Counted from the first letter of the stretch, positions 8,909-20,176 are shown. The stretch: DNA of 64,000 bases from Macrothele yani (GCA_039090855.1 CM077010.1:44906905-44970904); one strand, 5' to 3'. Translations and numbers: made by a program. The notes: generated from the sequence alone by a model not told the origin.

Positions 8909-10690
8909 TATATATAATATTTAGATACATCACTGATATTTTGTGCATATTGCTTAAATATCGTTATAGCCAGCCGTTTATGCAATATGTATTTATCAAC
9001 CTAAAAACATTTTCCTAGTATCTATCATAATAGTAAGGAACCCAACTGCGAGTTAACGAAAAGTCACTCACTGTTTGGACTTAGACATCTGACTTCGTAG
9101 TGACGCAAGTACAGGCGAGAAAACGAGTCTCAGGCTTATGGGGTGTAATTTAGTTCGGCTTAAGTAATGTTTTTTTCCTAGTTTGGTTCCATACTTCCCT
9201 AGTTTTGGTCCATGCTGTGTCATCTCTCCACGATGAGCTTAGCAAATGCACCGACATCAAAGGAAGCTGCATCATCGGAATATGATGCCGCATTTCAAAT
9301 CGAATTTTTTCTTCTTATAATGCTCTTTGGTCGTGATGTGATTACTGTTATATTAAACTTCCATACAGGTCTGGAAAAAATCCGAGTTTTTGCTGCTACG
9401 GTGACTGTTTCACAAAATATTTTCGTGACGTTAAAAATCAGCATTACTTTAATTATATTAGGAAGCGACTAATGATGTTTGATGTTATGATAGACACAGG
9501 AAGCTATCAAGAATTGAAGGAGGAAGCAAGAGACAGACGAAACTTGAGGAGGAGTACTTGCTGAGTTACCGGTGGACCTGTCAAGAGACAGAACACTAAT
9601 GATGATGATGAGATTTTGAATCAAAAGCAACGTCTCTGATTTTTTGTTCTTGTTTTTAGTTGCCTTACTGAGAGTTTTAGGGACGGCTTCATTTTTTATC
9701 ATAATTTTGTTTCACTTTTCTGGGATAAACTGGCTGTTTCAACATCTGATATAAAAATAATAAACACGTTCTTTCAATACTGTAACCTATAGACTTTCAT
9801 TAGCTTTTATTTTCAGAGTTTGGTTGATAATTAAATATTAAAGACACCCACCACTCACAAGGAAATGAAATAAATACATGAACGTGCACAAACCAAGATG
9901 GCAGAAATAACCAACTCTTTGAACCAAACGTCTCGTCTCCAGCCTGTCAAAGACAGGTTTAAATATACCTAGGTAATAACAGCCATGTTACCTTGAGAAA
10001 TTAAAATCAGGGTTAATGCTTCCTATTAAACAGTGCTTTCCCTGGAACAGGAAAATTCTACGTGATTTAGGAAAAAACGTGTTTGAAAGTGAAAAAAACA
10101 AAGCGTCGTCACTATTATAACACTACAAAAATTTCTAAATTTGGAAAAATAATGTAACTTACTGTTTTTGTTTCAACATGCAGCAAGAATACTTTTTTTT
10201 TCATAACTCACCTGTGAAGAGAAGGAAAAGTTAAGCATCTAAAATGATTAACTATTTTAGACCACAAAATCAAAACAAAAATGACACTTAAAACATTTAG
10301 TGGGACATATCGAGCATTTCGATCTAAACATTCGTGATTACAATATATCAGTTCGTGATTATAATACATTTTCAAACTTTCAGCTAATCATGTTTACGAT
10401 GATGTGCACCATAACGTGTGGTGTTCACGATATAATTCAAGGTTTTTAGAAATAAAAAATTCAACAACTCTGCCCTGCCACAAAAATCTTATCAGGAGGT
10501 TTCGTTTCACTAGGCGGGGTTTGCTAGAAACCTAGAAGGTTGATCTCTTTTACATTTAACTACTTTTGAAATGCTGACAAATATTTATAAACTAATACCC
10601 ACATTTCAAAAATATGTTCTCATCACTGATTCTTTGGATTATACATATATATGGAATTATTTCGTATGCCTGTATGTAATTAATCATAGA
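8909..10690. other. Non-coding stretch without a recognised element
   Basis: AT-rich DNA. A short ATG/TGA microsatellite lies at about 9599-9612. Open stretches at 9212-9472 and 9469-9702 show no family resemblance. Confidence 0.5.
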
Positions 10691-10715
10691 CAGACAGACA
10701 GACATACACACAGAC

Positions 10716-10770
<55 letters not shown>
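10691..10770. repeat. Microsatellite (GACA then GATA)n
   Basis: A run of gacagaca turns into about fourteen consecutive 'gata' units up to 10770. The minus-strand reading gives a poly YLSI stretch with no meaning as protein. Confidence 0.95.
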
Positions 10771-11346
10771 GTGCCCAAAACAGTAAAAACGCTGGAACTA
10801 CTGTGGAAAGGATCAACTCGAAAGATCTATCATTTGCTGATGCGACATAAAATGTGGAAGAAGTATTCCACAAGACAAAAACTGGTTAATAGATCATTGG
10901 TTACTAAGAATTCGAATGATGAGTGCATTCACATGCTGGAGAAGGTGACAGAGTGAGGGAAAAGACCATCTCTGCGAGTCTTTCATACGACAGACCAGAT
11001 TTAAAGACTCAAAGGATTTATGGCAGATCGACATTGATACTGATACAGAATTCTTATAATCCATCATCAAGTTATCGCACAAACAGACGCTTCAATATGT
11101 CAAGATTAAAACCACATCATTTTTCCCAAAACGTTTTAGCAAATTCCTTCTTAAGCAACGAAAGAACTTGTTTGATAATTTAGTGGTACAGAAATAATTT
11201 GTACTTATCAAAAAATGCAGGTAACCCCCAAGCTGCCGGCTACAACCAATACATCTGGTGTCAGAAAAATGAACGAATATCTACAGAGGTTCAGTTGTCA
11301 GATTATCCTAGCAGCTTACGGTATTGTTTCTATTTTGTTTTTGTTT
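10771..11346. other. Non-coding stretch without a recognised element
   Basis: Several overlapping open stretches on both strands, none with recognised motifs or a supporting splice or promoter context. Confidence 0.45.
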
Positions 11347-11500
11347 CGGAGCTTAACTACTACCACAAGCAACTCTTTGGGATATAACAAGTCCCTGTCC
11401 CTAATTGAGGGTCACAGGCTCCATGGAAGGCCAACGTAACACAAAAACACCATCTATGCCACATCTGGGTCTTGTGCCTGGGCCCAACCAAGGCCGTCTG
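11347..11500 (-). mobile_element. SINE family A, diverged copy
   Basis: The segments 'gagcttaactactacca', 'gcaactctttgggatata', 'ccctgtccctaattgagggtca', 'ggctccatggaagg' and 'cacaaaaacaccatctatgcc' follow the SINE consensus on the minus strand. The tRNA-like head is poorly preserved. Confidence 0.65.
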
Positions 11501-12099
11501 GAAAGCACATGGACATGACATTAGAGAGATGAGTTTCCTCCGCATGTGACGTCATTCTCATGTTACACGGACTAATACGTCGGTGTCATGTCTGACGTCA
11601 CACACAACAGCGTTGGAAACCAATCGGAAACCTTGGTCTCCGCGTGACCTCTGTAAAAGATGGAACTCATCTCTCTAATATCTCTCTAATGTCATGGCCC
11701 TGCATTTTCTGGACTAATTTAGCTCAACTCGGACTTATGTTTCCAAGTCATCGCATCATACCACTTCGGCCACCGGGACGACTTTCGTGTTGCTCTATGG
11801 AAAGTTACTTAATTATTCCCAACTCAACAGCAGCTAATACAGTAAAACAAACGTTTAAATTGGATACTACTACAAAGTTTGAAATACATACATAAGATTC
11901 TTATAAGAGTAATGCTGAAACAGTCACTTCTAAAGTTAACACATTCTCCCATAATTACGTTCTATTGTCCGTAGGGGGAACTGCCATCTATTTCTTTCCA
12001 CATCCTTTGTTTCTATTGTCTATGGGGAGAGTTGCACATCCTTAATTTCACTGACACAACAGCCAGACAGAATTTCTTTGTGGAATCAACGAACTCTAA

Positions 12100-12470
12100 C
12101 CCTGTAAAGTGGCAGGAATTAATTAACTTGGGGTTAATAAAATGCGCTGAAATCTTCTCGAACAAACATATACTTGCTCTCTAAAAAATGGACGAAACAC
12201 TAGTGGAACAAAATCATTCTGAATATGTTTAGCGGTCCTAAAGCCGTTGACCTAAGCACCACAAAGCTTTACCCCCCCCCCCCCCCCCCGTTTGATTTTT
12301 ATTTAAAGCAGTCATTCTGGGGGATGATAGACACTAACCCTATCTGACTAATTACTTGCTAAAGAGCTATAAAATTGGAAACGAACCTAAGAAAGGGGAG
12401 AGAAAGCAATTAAATATCGCGATGTTCGTGTCAAGAGGATTAACTTTTTCCCGTTCATTCCTTAGGTATG
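12100..12470 (+). repeat. Dispersed repeat R2, copy A, with a poly-C tract
   Basis: This aligns with 44135-44480: both have 'ggttaa', 'aaaatg.gctgaa', 'cgaac.aa.atat', 'aagaagtgga/aaaaatggac', 'gaacactactgga', 'tatgtttag.ggtcc' and later 'attaagtgataaaggac/tatctgactaatt'. Copy A carries an 18-base run of C at 12272-12289 that copy B lacks. No coding content is seen. Confidence 0.55.
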
Positions 12471-12531
12471 AACTTTTTTAAGTCTTATATATACTTAAAA
12501 AAGTATATATAAAACTTAAAAAGGGAGCGCT
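12471..12531. repeat. Imperfect AT-rich palindrome
   Basis: The inverted segments 'aactttttta', 'ttatatatac' and 'gtatatataa', 'cttaaaaag' flank a short centre (ttaaaaaa). It could form a cruciform; no function is implied. Confidence 0.75.
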
Positions 12532-12738
12532 CATCACCCGTGTAAGGTTTATGGTCGATATGGTGAATAAGAGGAGGAAAATAATTGTTTTGCCGTGAAT
12601 AAAGTAGCTTTTGTAAAACACCACGGCATCATCTCTGATCATGGAATGCACAAACGTTGGAGCTAATGAGTCCGGAAGTTGCGGCTGTTTATGTGTACCA
12701 TTTGGTTTACGTAAATTGCCAGTTTAATATCTTATATA

Positions 12739-13207
12739 TATGTTAAAAGAAAAGTGTTTGATCAATGCATCCTTCCAGTGCTTACGTATGGTGCAGAGAC
12801 GTGGACCTTAACTAAAAGAGACATACAAAGGCTGCAGACAACTCAAAGAAGCATGGAGAGGTGCATACTTGGTGTAACCAGGAGAGATAAGAAGAGGAAC
12901 TCGTGGATCCGAAAAATGACAAGAGTGGAAGACATCATGATCAGAGTTAAATCCCTGAAATGGCAATGGGCTGGAAATACTGCCAGAAGGACAGATCATC
13001 GATGGACAGCCGAAATTTTAGATTGGATTCCAAGGGACAGGAAAAGACCCAGAAGAAGACCGCATGGGAGATGGGTGGATGAAATTCGAAAGTATGCAGG
13101 GGTGACATGGAGGAAACTGGCACAAGACAGACCGTTGTGGAGGAAACTTGGGGAGACCTTCGTCCAGCAGTGGATTGATAATGGTTGACAATGATGATGA
13201 TGATGAT
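12739..13207 (+). mobile_element. RTE-type LINE, 3' fragment
   Basis: This copy begins abruptly in the reverse transcriptase frame (gttaaaagaaaagtgtttg) and ends with a trinucleotide tail, ttgacaatgatgatgatgat. It is nearly identical over its length to the copies at 14955-17550 and 20910-21930. Abrupt 5' truncation plus a short-repeat tail is typical of LINEs that end in microsatellite-like tails rather than poly-A. Confidence 0.85.
12754..13188 (+). CDS. RTE-type LINE reverse transcriptase, C-terminal 144 residues
   Basis: The open frame starts at VFDQCILPVLTYGAETW, the segment just after the reverse transcriptase active site in RTE-type proteins. It continues through TKRDIQRLQTTQ, TRRDKKRNSWIRKMTRV, KWQWAGNTARRTDHRW and PRGRWVDEIRKYAGVTW-type sequence to QQWIDNG, then stops. 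The catalytic FADD motif lies upstream and is absent, so the product cannot be active. The frame is undamaged here, which suggests recent insertion. The ATG simply precedes VFDQ codons shared with the longer copies and is not a true start. Confidence 0.8.
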   Translation: MFDQCILPVLTYGAETWTLTKRDIQRLQTTQRSMERCILGVTRRDKKRNSWIRKMTRVEDIMIRVKSLKWQWAGNTARRTDHRWTAEILDWIPRDRKRPRRRPHGRWVDEIRKYAGVTWRKLAQDRPLWRKLGETFVQQWIDNG

Positions 13208-13220
13208 ATATGTATATATA

Positions 13221-13366
13221 TAAGAAGACCACATGGGAGATAGGCGGATGAAATTTGAAAGTATGCGGGAGTAACATGGAAGAGCCTGAGACAACACAGA
13301 CCGTTGTGGAAGAAACTTGGGGAGACCTTCGTCCAGCAGTGGATTGATAATGGTTGACAATGATGA
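13221..13366 (+). mobile_element. RTE-type LINE, second very short 3' fragment
   Basis: A second, more diverged copy of the last 130 bp of the same LINE begins at 'agaagaccacatgggaga' and ends at 'ttgacaatgatgatat'. It follows the previous copy in the same orientation with only a TA-rich spacer. Confidence 0.8.
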
Positions 13367-13544
13367 TATATATATATATAAACTGCTTAAAAAGTGATAT
13401 ATTTCAAGTCTCGCTTCGGCTGATTTAGAGTAGAAGCACTATGGACTGAAAAATCACATTACTTGTGTAGATTCTCAGACCAGATGGTCGGATTTTATTG
13501 GGTGTTGTGTAGTGAACGCTATCTACTGAAGAGTATAATGAGCT

Positions 13545-13735
13545 ACGTCCGGCGAAGAAAACTTGCGTCTTCCCAGCTGACAGGTTCTGGTGCCTGTTCA
13601 TTCATCCGAAATGGGCCTGGGTTCGAATTCAGGAGAAGCTACAGGTGGTGTGTTTGTCTGATAGCGCTGGCACTGTTCCGTTCCCTGAAACTGTGCCCCA
13701 AATTATAGACCAGCGGTAGCTTATACCAACAGAAA
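13545..13735 (+). mobile_element. SINE family A, diverged copy
   Basis: B-box-like 'ctgggttcgaattcagg' is followed by 'ggtgtgtttgtct', 'gcgctggcactg', 'ttccctgaaactgtgcccc' and 'agcttata'. The 3' third is lost. Confidence 0.65.
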
Positions 13736-14007
13736 ACAAAAAGGGAGTGGAGACATCTCAGACGTTCTGGACCACGCTCGTTACAAGTGATATTTAAAAG
13801 TTAAACTTGTAGTCCTACAGGGATATGCTAACCTATGTTTTGCCTTCTCCTTAAAATTTGCCACACACGTTTCATTACGACAAAACCCTAGTGATTTGCA
13901 AAACCATAGTTTCAGGGGGAAATGCTTCGGTATTTGAAGAAACGTTTCTGACGTAGTACAGAGGTAAAGACATGTGTCAAGACGACAAATCTGCAGCGAG
14001 ACATTCT

Positions 14008-14073
14008 GTCCGCGTAGCTCAGTTGGGAGAGCGACTCACTCCGGAGTGAGGGGACACGATGTCCGTCGCGGAC
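14008..14073 (+). tRNA. tRNA-like sequence, probably a pseudogene
   Basis: A perfect seven-base acceptor stem (gtccgcg with cgcggac) encloses a classical A-box and D-arm (tagctcagttgggagagc) and an anticodon-like stem (ctcac/gtgag) with a six-base loop. The T-arm is aberrant (ggac-acgat-gtcc) and the normal TTCGA B-box is missing inside the fold; 'acgttcgaaaacc' appears only at about 14089. Length is 66, shorter than a usual tRNA. I would not call it functional or give an amino acid. Confidence 0.4.
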
Positions 14074-14109
14074 AAACTTGTGTTTTTACACGTTCGAAAA
14101 CCTCTAATA

Positions 14110-14938
14110 TGAATATCATGAACATTTTTGAGATAAATAAGAGTACCAAATCTGGTCGAGAGCATTATGTCCCACTTCTAATATTGGCTGCACTGGGAGA
14201 GAAATAAAAACCAGCATCTGCTCAGTTCTGATGGCCAGCTGAGATGAAACATTACCGAATGCTTTTTCTTGGATGGAGGACCTTTTACCCAGTATTGAAT
14301 TCTTTAAAAGTAACACCACAACAGTGTTAGCACCCGAATATTTCTAGGGAGGAAGCTCATTAGAAGAATTCTGATGTCGTTACGCTTTTGTAAATTTAGA
14401 AAATATATTCATGACTGCAAATGTCACTGAAATTTCCTAGAAAATTAAGAAAAAAAACCTTTGTAATATCACGAAAGCGACTATCTTTTTCATGGCTGTA
14501 AGAAGCAACGTGTTTTTTTCATTTCACATTGCGGTCACGATACAATGCAACCAGTACTTAATTAGACATTTGTTGGTGGTTATTTCCATACCAAATTGCA
14601 GGAAAGTTAGCCAACTATAAATGTCTAGTAATACAAGCACTAGAGCGCAGGGACATGGGGTAAAAAGCTCTCATAAATCTGACATCTAAAGCTGCGTAGA
14701 ACGTGATTTGCCTCTTAAGTAGAACATGAGATCATTTCTTTTTATGGTGTTGTTAATGATGACAGCGCAGTAGCAGACTTCACGATACGAAATATTGTAG
14801 TGCCATTATTCGTGTCAAACACAAAAACGATATTCGTCTTCAATAAATATTACCATTAATCGTGTCTTGAAGTGCGGAATCAGTGTGTATGCTTCAAGAC
14901 ACGAGTAGCAGCAGAGTTAATAACTGCGTCAAGTATTC
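14110..14938. other. Non-coding stretch without a recognised element
   Basis: No element ends or protein motifs were seen before the target-site duplication at 14939. Confidence 0.5.
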
Positions 14939-14974
14939 ATTGCGTTAAGTATTTCATCATCATCATCATCATTG

Positions 14975-17550
14975 TCAAACATTATCAATCCACTGCTGGA
15001 CGAAGGTCTCCCCAAGTTTCCTCCACAACGTTCTGTCTTGTGCCAGTCTCCTCCATGTCACTCCCACATATTTTCGAATTTCATCTACCCATCTCCCATG
15101 TGGTCTTCTTCTGGGTCTTTTCCTGTCCCTTGGAATCCAATCTAAAATTTCGGCTGTCCATCGATGGTCTGTCCTTCTGGCAGTATGTCCAGCCCATTGC
15201 CATTTCAGGGATTTAACTCTGATCATGATGTCTTTCACTCTCGTCATTTTTCGGATCCACGAGTTCCTCTTCTTATCTCTCCTGGTTACACCAAGCATTC
15301 ACCTCTCCATGCATCTTTGAGTTGTCTGCAGCCTTTGTATGTCTCTTTTAGTTAAGGTCCACGTCTCTGCACCATACGTAAGCACTGGAAGGATGCATTG
15401 ATCAAACACTTTTCTTTTAAGACATAATGGCATTTTGCTCTTGAAAATTATGCTGTTTCTTCCAAAAGCTCTCCAGGCAAGTTTTGTACGCCGATTAATT
15501 TCTTCATCAATGTGACCCTCACTTGATATCTGCTGTCCAAGATAAACGTACGTGTCTGTTATCTCCAGTTTTTCTCCATCAATTGATAAATCTTCATTTC
15601 TTGTAAAAGCATTGAACATCACTTTTGTCTTCTGAAAGTTCATTTTTAATCCCACTTCTTTACTTTTGTCAGCAAGTTCCTGGATCATACTCTGCAGCTC
15701 TGATAGGGTAGTTGCAAAAAAGACTACGTCATCATCAAAACGAAGGTGGGTTAGATAATCTCCATTAATCTTTATCCCTTTGTTTTCCCAGTTCAGTGAT
15801 TGAAAGACATTTTCCAATGGGGCATTTAAGAGCTTTGGAGATATGGTGTCACCGTGTCTCACTCCCTTTCCAATTTGTACGTGTGTTGTATTTTCAAACA
15901 GCCGAATCTTTGCACTTGCATTTTCATAGATATTATTAAAATATTAATGTATGCATCTTCAATACCACACGATTTCAGAGCCATTGTAACTGCTGATGGT
16001 TTCACCGAATCAAAGGCTTTTTCATAATCGATAAAAGAAATGCACATGGAAGTTCATATTCCCTCGCTCTTTCAATTAGTTCTCTCAGTACGTGGATATG
16101 ATCTATTGTGCTGTAGCCACTCCTGAATCCAGCTTGTTCTCTCGGTTGAGCCATGTCCAGTGTTACCTTCAAGCTGTGTGAAAGAACTTTAGTGAAGATT
16201 TTACAAACCACTGATAGGAGGCTGATAGGTCTGTAGTTCCTGAGATCCTCAATGTCCCCTTTTTTATGTAGCAGGATCATTCTAGCGTTGTTCCAATCCT
16301 CAGGAATCTTCCCTTCATTAAGGCATCGAGTGAAAATTTGGGCGAGTACTGTTTCGATTTCTCCACTTGCTTCTTGTATGATGTCTACAGTAATTCCATC
16401 TTCTCCTGGAGCTTTCCCCTGCTTAATGTTCTTGATTACATGTGCAACTTCTGCTGGGAGGACTGGAAGAACTCTGGTACTGGTACCTTTCATGATGTCT
16501 GGAGTACATGTGTCATCCCTTTCATATAATTTGGAGTAGAAATCTTTCACTCTTGTCAAAATTTCGCCTCTATTTCTTGTTAGAGAACCATCTTCTTTTC
16601 TCAGTGCCATAATCTGTTTTCTTCCCTAAGTGAGATGTCCCTTTGCTATCTTTAGGCTTTTGTTGTTTTCACTTGCTTTCCTCACTAGCTCACAGTTGAA
16701 TTTCCTTACATCTTCAGTGATACTTTTTCGTACTGTTTTGCATAGCTCTATATATTCCACTTTAGAAGTCACATCTTCTTTAGTTGTCCTCATCTCTTTT
16801 CTTTTTTGCATCAACATTTTGGTTTTTCCTGATAATTTGCTCACATGCAACTTGTTCTTAGACCCAGCTAATTTTGTTGCTGTTTCCATAAGAGCTTTGG
16901 TTACTTTTCTGTTAACTTCAGAGATGTCCACTTCTTCCGATGTTAGGCCTTCTAAAGCAGAGAACCTGTTCTTCAGTTCCAACTTGAAGGTATTATGGTG
17001 TTTTTTAAGGTTGGTTATGTCAATACATTTTGTTTGTCTTATAAGCTTGCCACGTTCGAGTTTAGAGCTGAGGTGCATCTTACATCTCACCAGTCTATGG
17101 TCACTACCTGTGTTGAACTTGTTTAGCACACTGCAGTCTTCTATGACGAATTTTTTGTTATACATAATAAAATCAATTTCACTTTTCGTCCCATTTGGAT
17201 GTCTCCATGTACATTTCCCGTGTGGCTTTTTCTTGAAAAAGGAGTTCATGATGAAAAATCATTCTGTCTCTGCAAACTCAACGAGAGTATTTCCACGCTG
17301 GTTTCTGTTGCCGTGACCGAATTTACCTACTGAAGTTTCATTCTGTTGCCGTTGCCTTATTTTTGCATTGAAATCTCCCATAATTATCTTCAAGTGCTGC
17401 TTACCTTTATTATTTAGATGACGAATTTCCTCGTAAAATTCTTCAGTTTCTTCTTCAGGATGACTTGTGGTGGGTGCAAAAGTTTGAATAATCTGAGCCT
17501 GGCATCTTCTCGAGAGTTGGATAACGAGTCGTGCAGCTCTGTCAGAGGAT
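14975..17550 (-). pseudogene. RTE-type LINE polyprotein: endonuclease and reverse transcriptase, 5'-truncated and frameshifted
   Basis: In order on the minus strand: the C-terminal part of an apurinic-type endonuclease with IMGDFNAKI (about 17385), EIDFIMYNKKF and GSDHRLVRCK (about 17100), the SDH catalytic region. Next come reverse transcriptase motifs: LLHKKGDIEDLRNYRPISLL (about 16260), EQAGFRSGYSTIDHI (about 16130), FIDYEKAFDSV (about 16030), VRHGDTISPKL (about 15850) and RFDDDVVFFAT (about 15740). The C-terminal part matches the copies at 12754 and 20889. Frameshifts lie near 17255, 16615, 16030, 15900 and 15300. The active-site box is FDDD rather than the FADD of the copy at 20889, and motif B is RHGD rather than RQGD. 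It is inactive. Confidence 0.85.
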
Positions 17551-17680
17551 CTAGCCGAGGGCGATAGCCTTACACTATGGTGGCCAACAATGGCAAACAA
17601 GATGCTTACAGAAAAACACATATAGCGCCGTGGATTGTTGGCCACAGTGGTGTAAGGCTAACGCGCTCGGGTAGATATCG
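17545..17680. repeat. Inverted pair of tRNA-like SINE heads at the LINE 5' end
   Basis: The plus-strand segment at about 17625-17675 (attgttggccacagtgg, tgtaaggctaacgcgctcgg) recurs inverted at about 17550-17590 with roughly 85-90% identity. On the plus strand a B-box-like 'gggattcatttcc' follows at about 17690. This looks like a third tRNA-derived SINE family, seen only here. Confidence 0.65.
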
Positions 17681-17832
17681 AGAGATTTGGGATTCATTTC
17701 CCCGGTGGCGGCCTAACAATTTTTCGGTTGTTGTGCGTTGCTAAACGTGGAAAGAGAGACGTCTTCGTTTATTCCCTGACGCCACGTATTTGGAGGATTT
17801 TCACTTTGAATTTACTATTGCGTTAAGTATTT

Positions 17833-18639
17833 ACCGAAACATCCATTCACCACCTCTGTCAGCGAAGAGAAAATTCATTGAAACGATATTGGAAGTGACC
17901 CAAACATTCTATACAAGTTTTGTTTAATAATTTACATCTCTGCAACGTGTTTCAGTAACTTAGACTCAATTTACAAAATACACTGTAAAAGCATGAGAAA
18001 TGTAGCGGTTACTGAGCTTATGACATAACAGAATTTTGCCCTAGTTCTTTAAAGGGTAAACATAACAACAGTTTACTTTCGAGACTTTGTACTGTAATGC
18101 CAACATGTCTTTTATTTATCAGCGTGGAATTAAAAAGATTATACTGTGTAACACAAAAATTATGTGTGTTGATTTTTTAATGTTTCTTATACAGTTAAAA
18201 GGCGCTCATGTCAACGGTGGTCTTAATTCTTTTTGTATCGTGGAAATCTTTTTAGTTACCTTAAATTTTGTGTTTTTAGTAATACATTGTCATTCGCCTT
18301 TTTTACAGGGTAAACATGGCGGGAATAAGAGGTTATAAACTCTTCGCGGACACTTTCTGTTATGATTGTGGGTCCTGCATTGGTCGTAAGCAAGACAAGC
18401 ACAAAATTACAACAGGGACTAAGTTCTCCATTCAATATGAAAGATTACACCGATGACCGATGACCTCCCCCAGTGTAGAGACCAAACGGTGGCGCAGGTG
18501 ATCATGATCAAATGATCATATGTAGAGGATTTTAAGAAAGTTGTATCTGACCACAGGTCTTAAACAACCATTAGAAATAGGAAGCTAAGAGATTTGGGCT
18601 AGAGTGCCCGATAGGAAAGTGACACGGAAGCTAAGTAGA
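17833..18639. other. Non-coding stretch without a recognised element
   Basis: An 83-codon open stretch at 18087-18338 is hydrophobic and has no recognised motif. I do not call a gene here. Confidence 0.5.
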
Positions 18640-18830
18640 AAGGGGGAGGAAGACGCCCTTATTTATTACCGGGGGCCAGTACCCGGGGTCCGACGGCTTA
18701 ACGTGCCCATCCGACGCACGGCGGATATTTAGTGGATCGAGCGTTCGTACCTGCCTGGGATCGAACCTGAGGTCCTTTCCGCGGCAGTCACGAACGTTGC
18801 CCACTAGGCCACCCGCGGCCCTATGGCGCA
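18640..18830 (-). mobile_element. SINE family B (tRNA-derived)
   Basis: Read on the minus strand: a head with A-box 'gtggcctagtgg' and B-box 'aggttcgatccc', then a body with 'gctcgatccactaaatatcc', 'cgtcggatgggcacg' and 'gtactggcccccgg'. It is unrelated in sequence to family A and occurs once in the window. Confidence 0.7.
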
Positions 18831-18840
18831 GGTGAAGTTC

Positions 18841-18866
18841 ACAGTTCAGTATATATATATATATAC
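18841..18866. repeat. (TA)n microsatellite
   Basis: A short TA run at the left flank of the following Tc1 element; TA is the Tc1 target, which may explain the juxtaposition. Confidence 0.85.
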
Positions 18867-18910
18867 AACCTGAGGACCGGCTTTCGGTTAGTAGAGTGTT
18901 CGGAGTAAGA

Positions 18911-20176
18911 ATGGGAAAACCTGCCGATTTATCGGAGTTTGCTAAAGGACAAATCGCGATGACACGCCGCCTCGGAACTACGATCTCGGAAACGGCGCGG
19001 CTTGTGGGTTGTTCACGTGCCGCTGTAGTGAGTACGTATCAAAAGTGGTGCACAGATGACCAAACGACGAACCATCGTCCACCGCCCCGGTGGCGCAGAG
19101 ATCTAAGCGATGGCCTCGGATTATTCGTCTGAATAGGGTCCGGGTTCGAATCCCGGTGAAGCATGGATGTTGTGTTTGTCTTACGGCACTGGCTCTCTCC
19201 CTTCTCTGGAACCAGTGACCTTAAATTAGGGACGGGCGACTGCTTATAGCCCATTAAGTTGCTCACGGTGGTCGTTAAACCTCAAATAAAAAAATAAAAA
19301 ATAAAACATCGTCTAGCCTTGTGTCGTTCGGAGCTCATTGATAACAGAAGGAAGCCTTGGCTGTCGCGCATTTTTCACAGCAACCCCAGGGCCACAGTGC
19401 GACAAATCACCCGCAGGTACAACAGTGGTGATCAGGGCTATGTGTCACAGCACACAGTTCATCACAGCCTTCTGCGCATGGGCCTGCATAACCGAAGACT
19501 CAGCGGGGTCCCTATGCTCACTGGACGTCATCGCCAACAACGCATGATATGAATCCAAAATCAGCAAGATTTAACCGTGAATGCTTGGAAGAAACTGACC
19601 TGGTCTGACGAAACCAGATTCCTGGTGCATCACGTAGACGGCGGAGCGCAGATACGCCGATTGCCAACAGAGGCTATGGCACCTGGATGCACTGTTGGGC
19701 GGACACAGGACGGCGATGATAGTGTTATGCTGTGGGCTATGTTTTCTTGGGACACATTAGACCCCATTATCCTAATAGCACAATCCCTGACAGCTGTCAG
19801 GTATCTGAACATCGTTGCGGACCAAGTTCACCCATTCATGGCAACTGTGTTCCCTGCTGGTGATGACTATTACCAACAGGTTAATGCGCCGTACCACACT
19901 GCCAGAATCGTCAGGGAGTGGTTTGAGGAACGTACTGGTGTCTTTCTGTTAATGCCGTGGCCTCCAAATTCATTTGACATGAACCCACCGAACATTTGTG
20001 GTTCGACTTGGAAAAGTGTATTCGCGCAAAAATCATTATCACTCCGAAATGTACGGGAACTGGAGGACCTGATGTTGACATTATGGTACCAGATACCCCA
20101 AGATACTATCGCCACCTCATCGAATTCATGCCTCGCCGATTGGCGACTGTCTTGGGGTCTAAAGGGGGTCCTATGA
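18911..20176 (+). pseudogene. Tc1-like transposase, interrupted by a SINE and mutated at catalytic sites
   Basis: The protein starts [17 protein letters not shown] and has two helix-turn-helix segments ([19 protein letters not shown]; then VRQITRRYN). With the SINE and one copy of its 7-bp duplication set aside, the codons on either side are in frame (NHR then LALCRSELID). The first catalytic motif is TWSDETRF (about 19600). The second reads YYQQVNAPYH, with valine where the catalytic aspartate belongs. The third region has lost one base, so the glutamate motif (EHLWFDLEK) is in another frame. It is dead at two of three catalytic positions. Confidence 0.8.
19080..19306 (+). mobile_element. 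SINE family A, full length, nested in Tc1
   Basis: A-box 'ggtggcgcagagatctaag' and B-box 'gggttcgaatcccgg' form the head. The body has 'gttgtgtttgtcttacgg' and 'attagggacgggcgactg', and the tail is A-rich. The duplication catcgtc flanks it at 19073-19079 and 19307-19313. It is younger than the host Tc1. Confidence 0.9.

Larger units (their letters stand above)
14939..17832 (-). mobile_element. RTE-type LINE insertion with 16-bp target-site duplication and a non-LINE 5' segment
   Basis: The direct repeat attgcgttaagtattt occurs at 14939-14954 and 17817-17832 and bounds the insertion exactly. Next to the left copy is the 3' tail (catcatcatcatcat on the plus strand). LINE coding sequence runs on the minus strand from about 17550 down to 14975. 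The last 266 bp at the 5' side (17551-17816) is not LINE protein sequence; it holds a tRNA-like SINE segment and an inverted repeat. All of it lies inside the duplication. Confidence 0.85.

Noticed and set aside
16630..17316. 228-codon plus-strand open frame
   Set aside because: It is the complement of the LINE endonuclease frame on the minus strand, which carries clear motifs.
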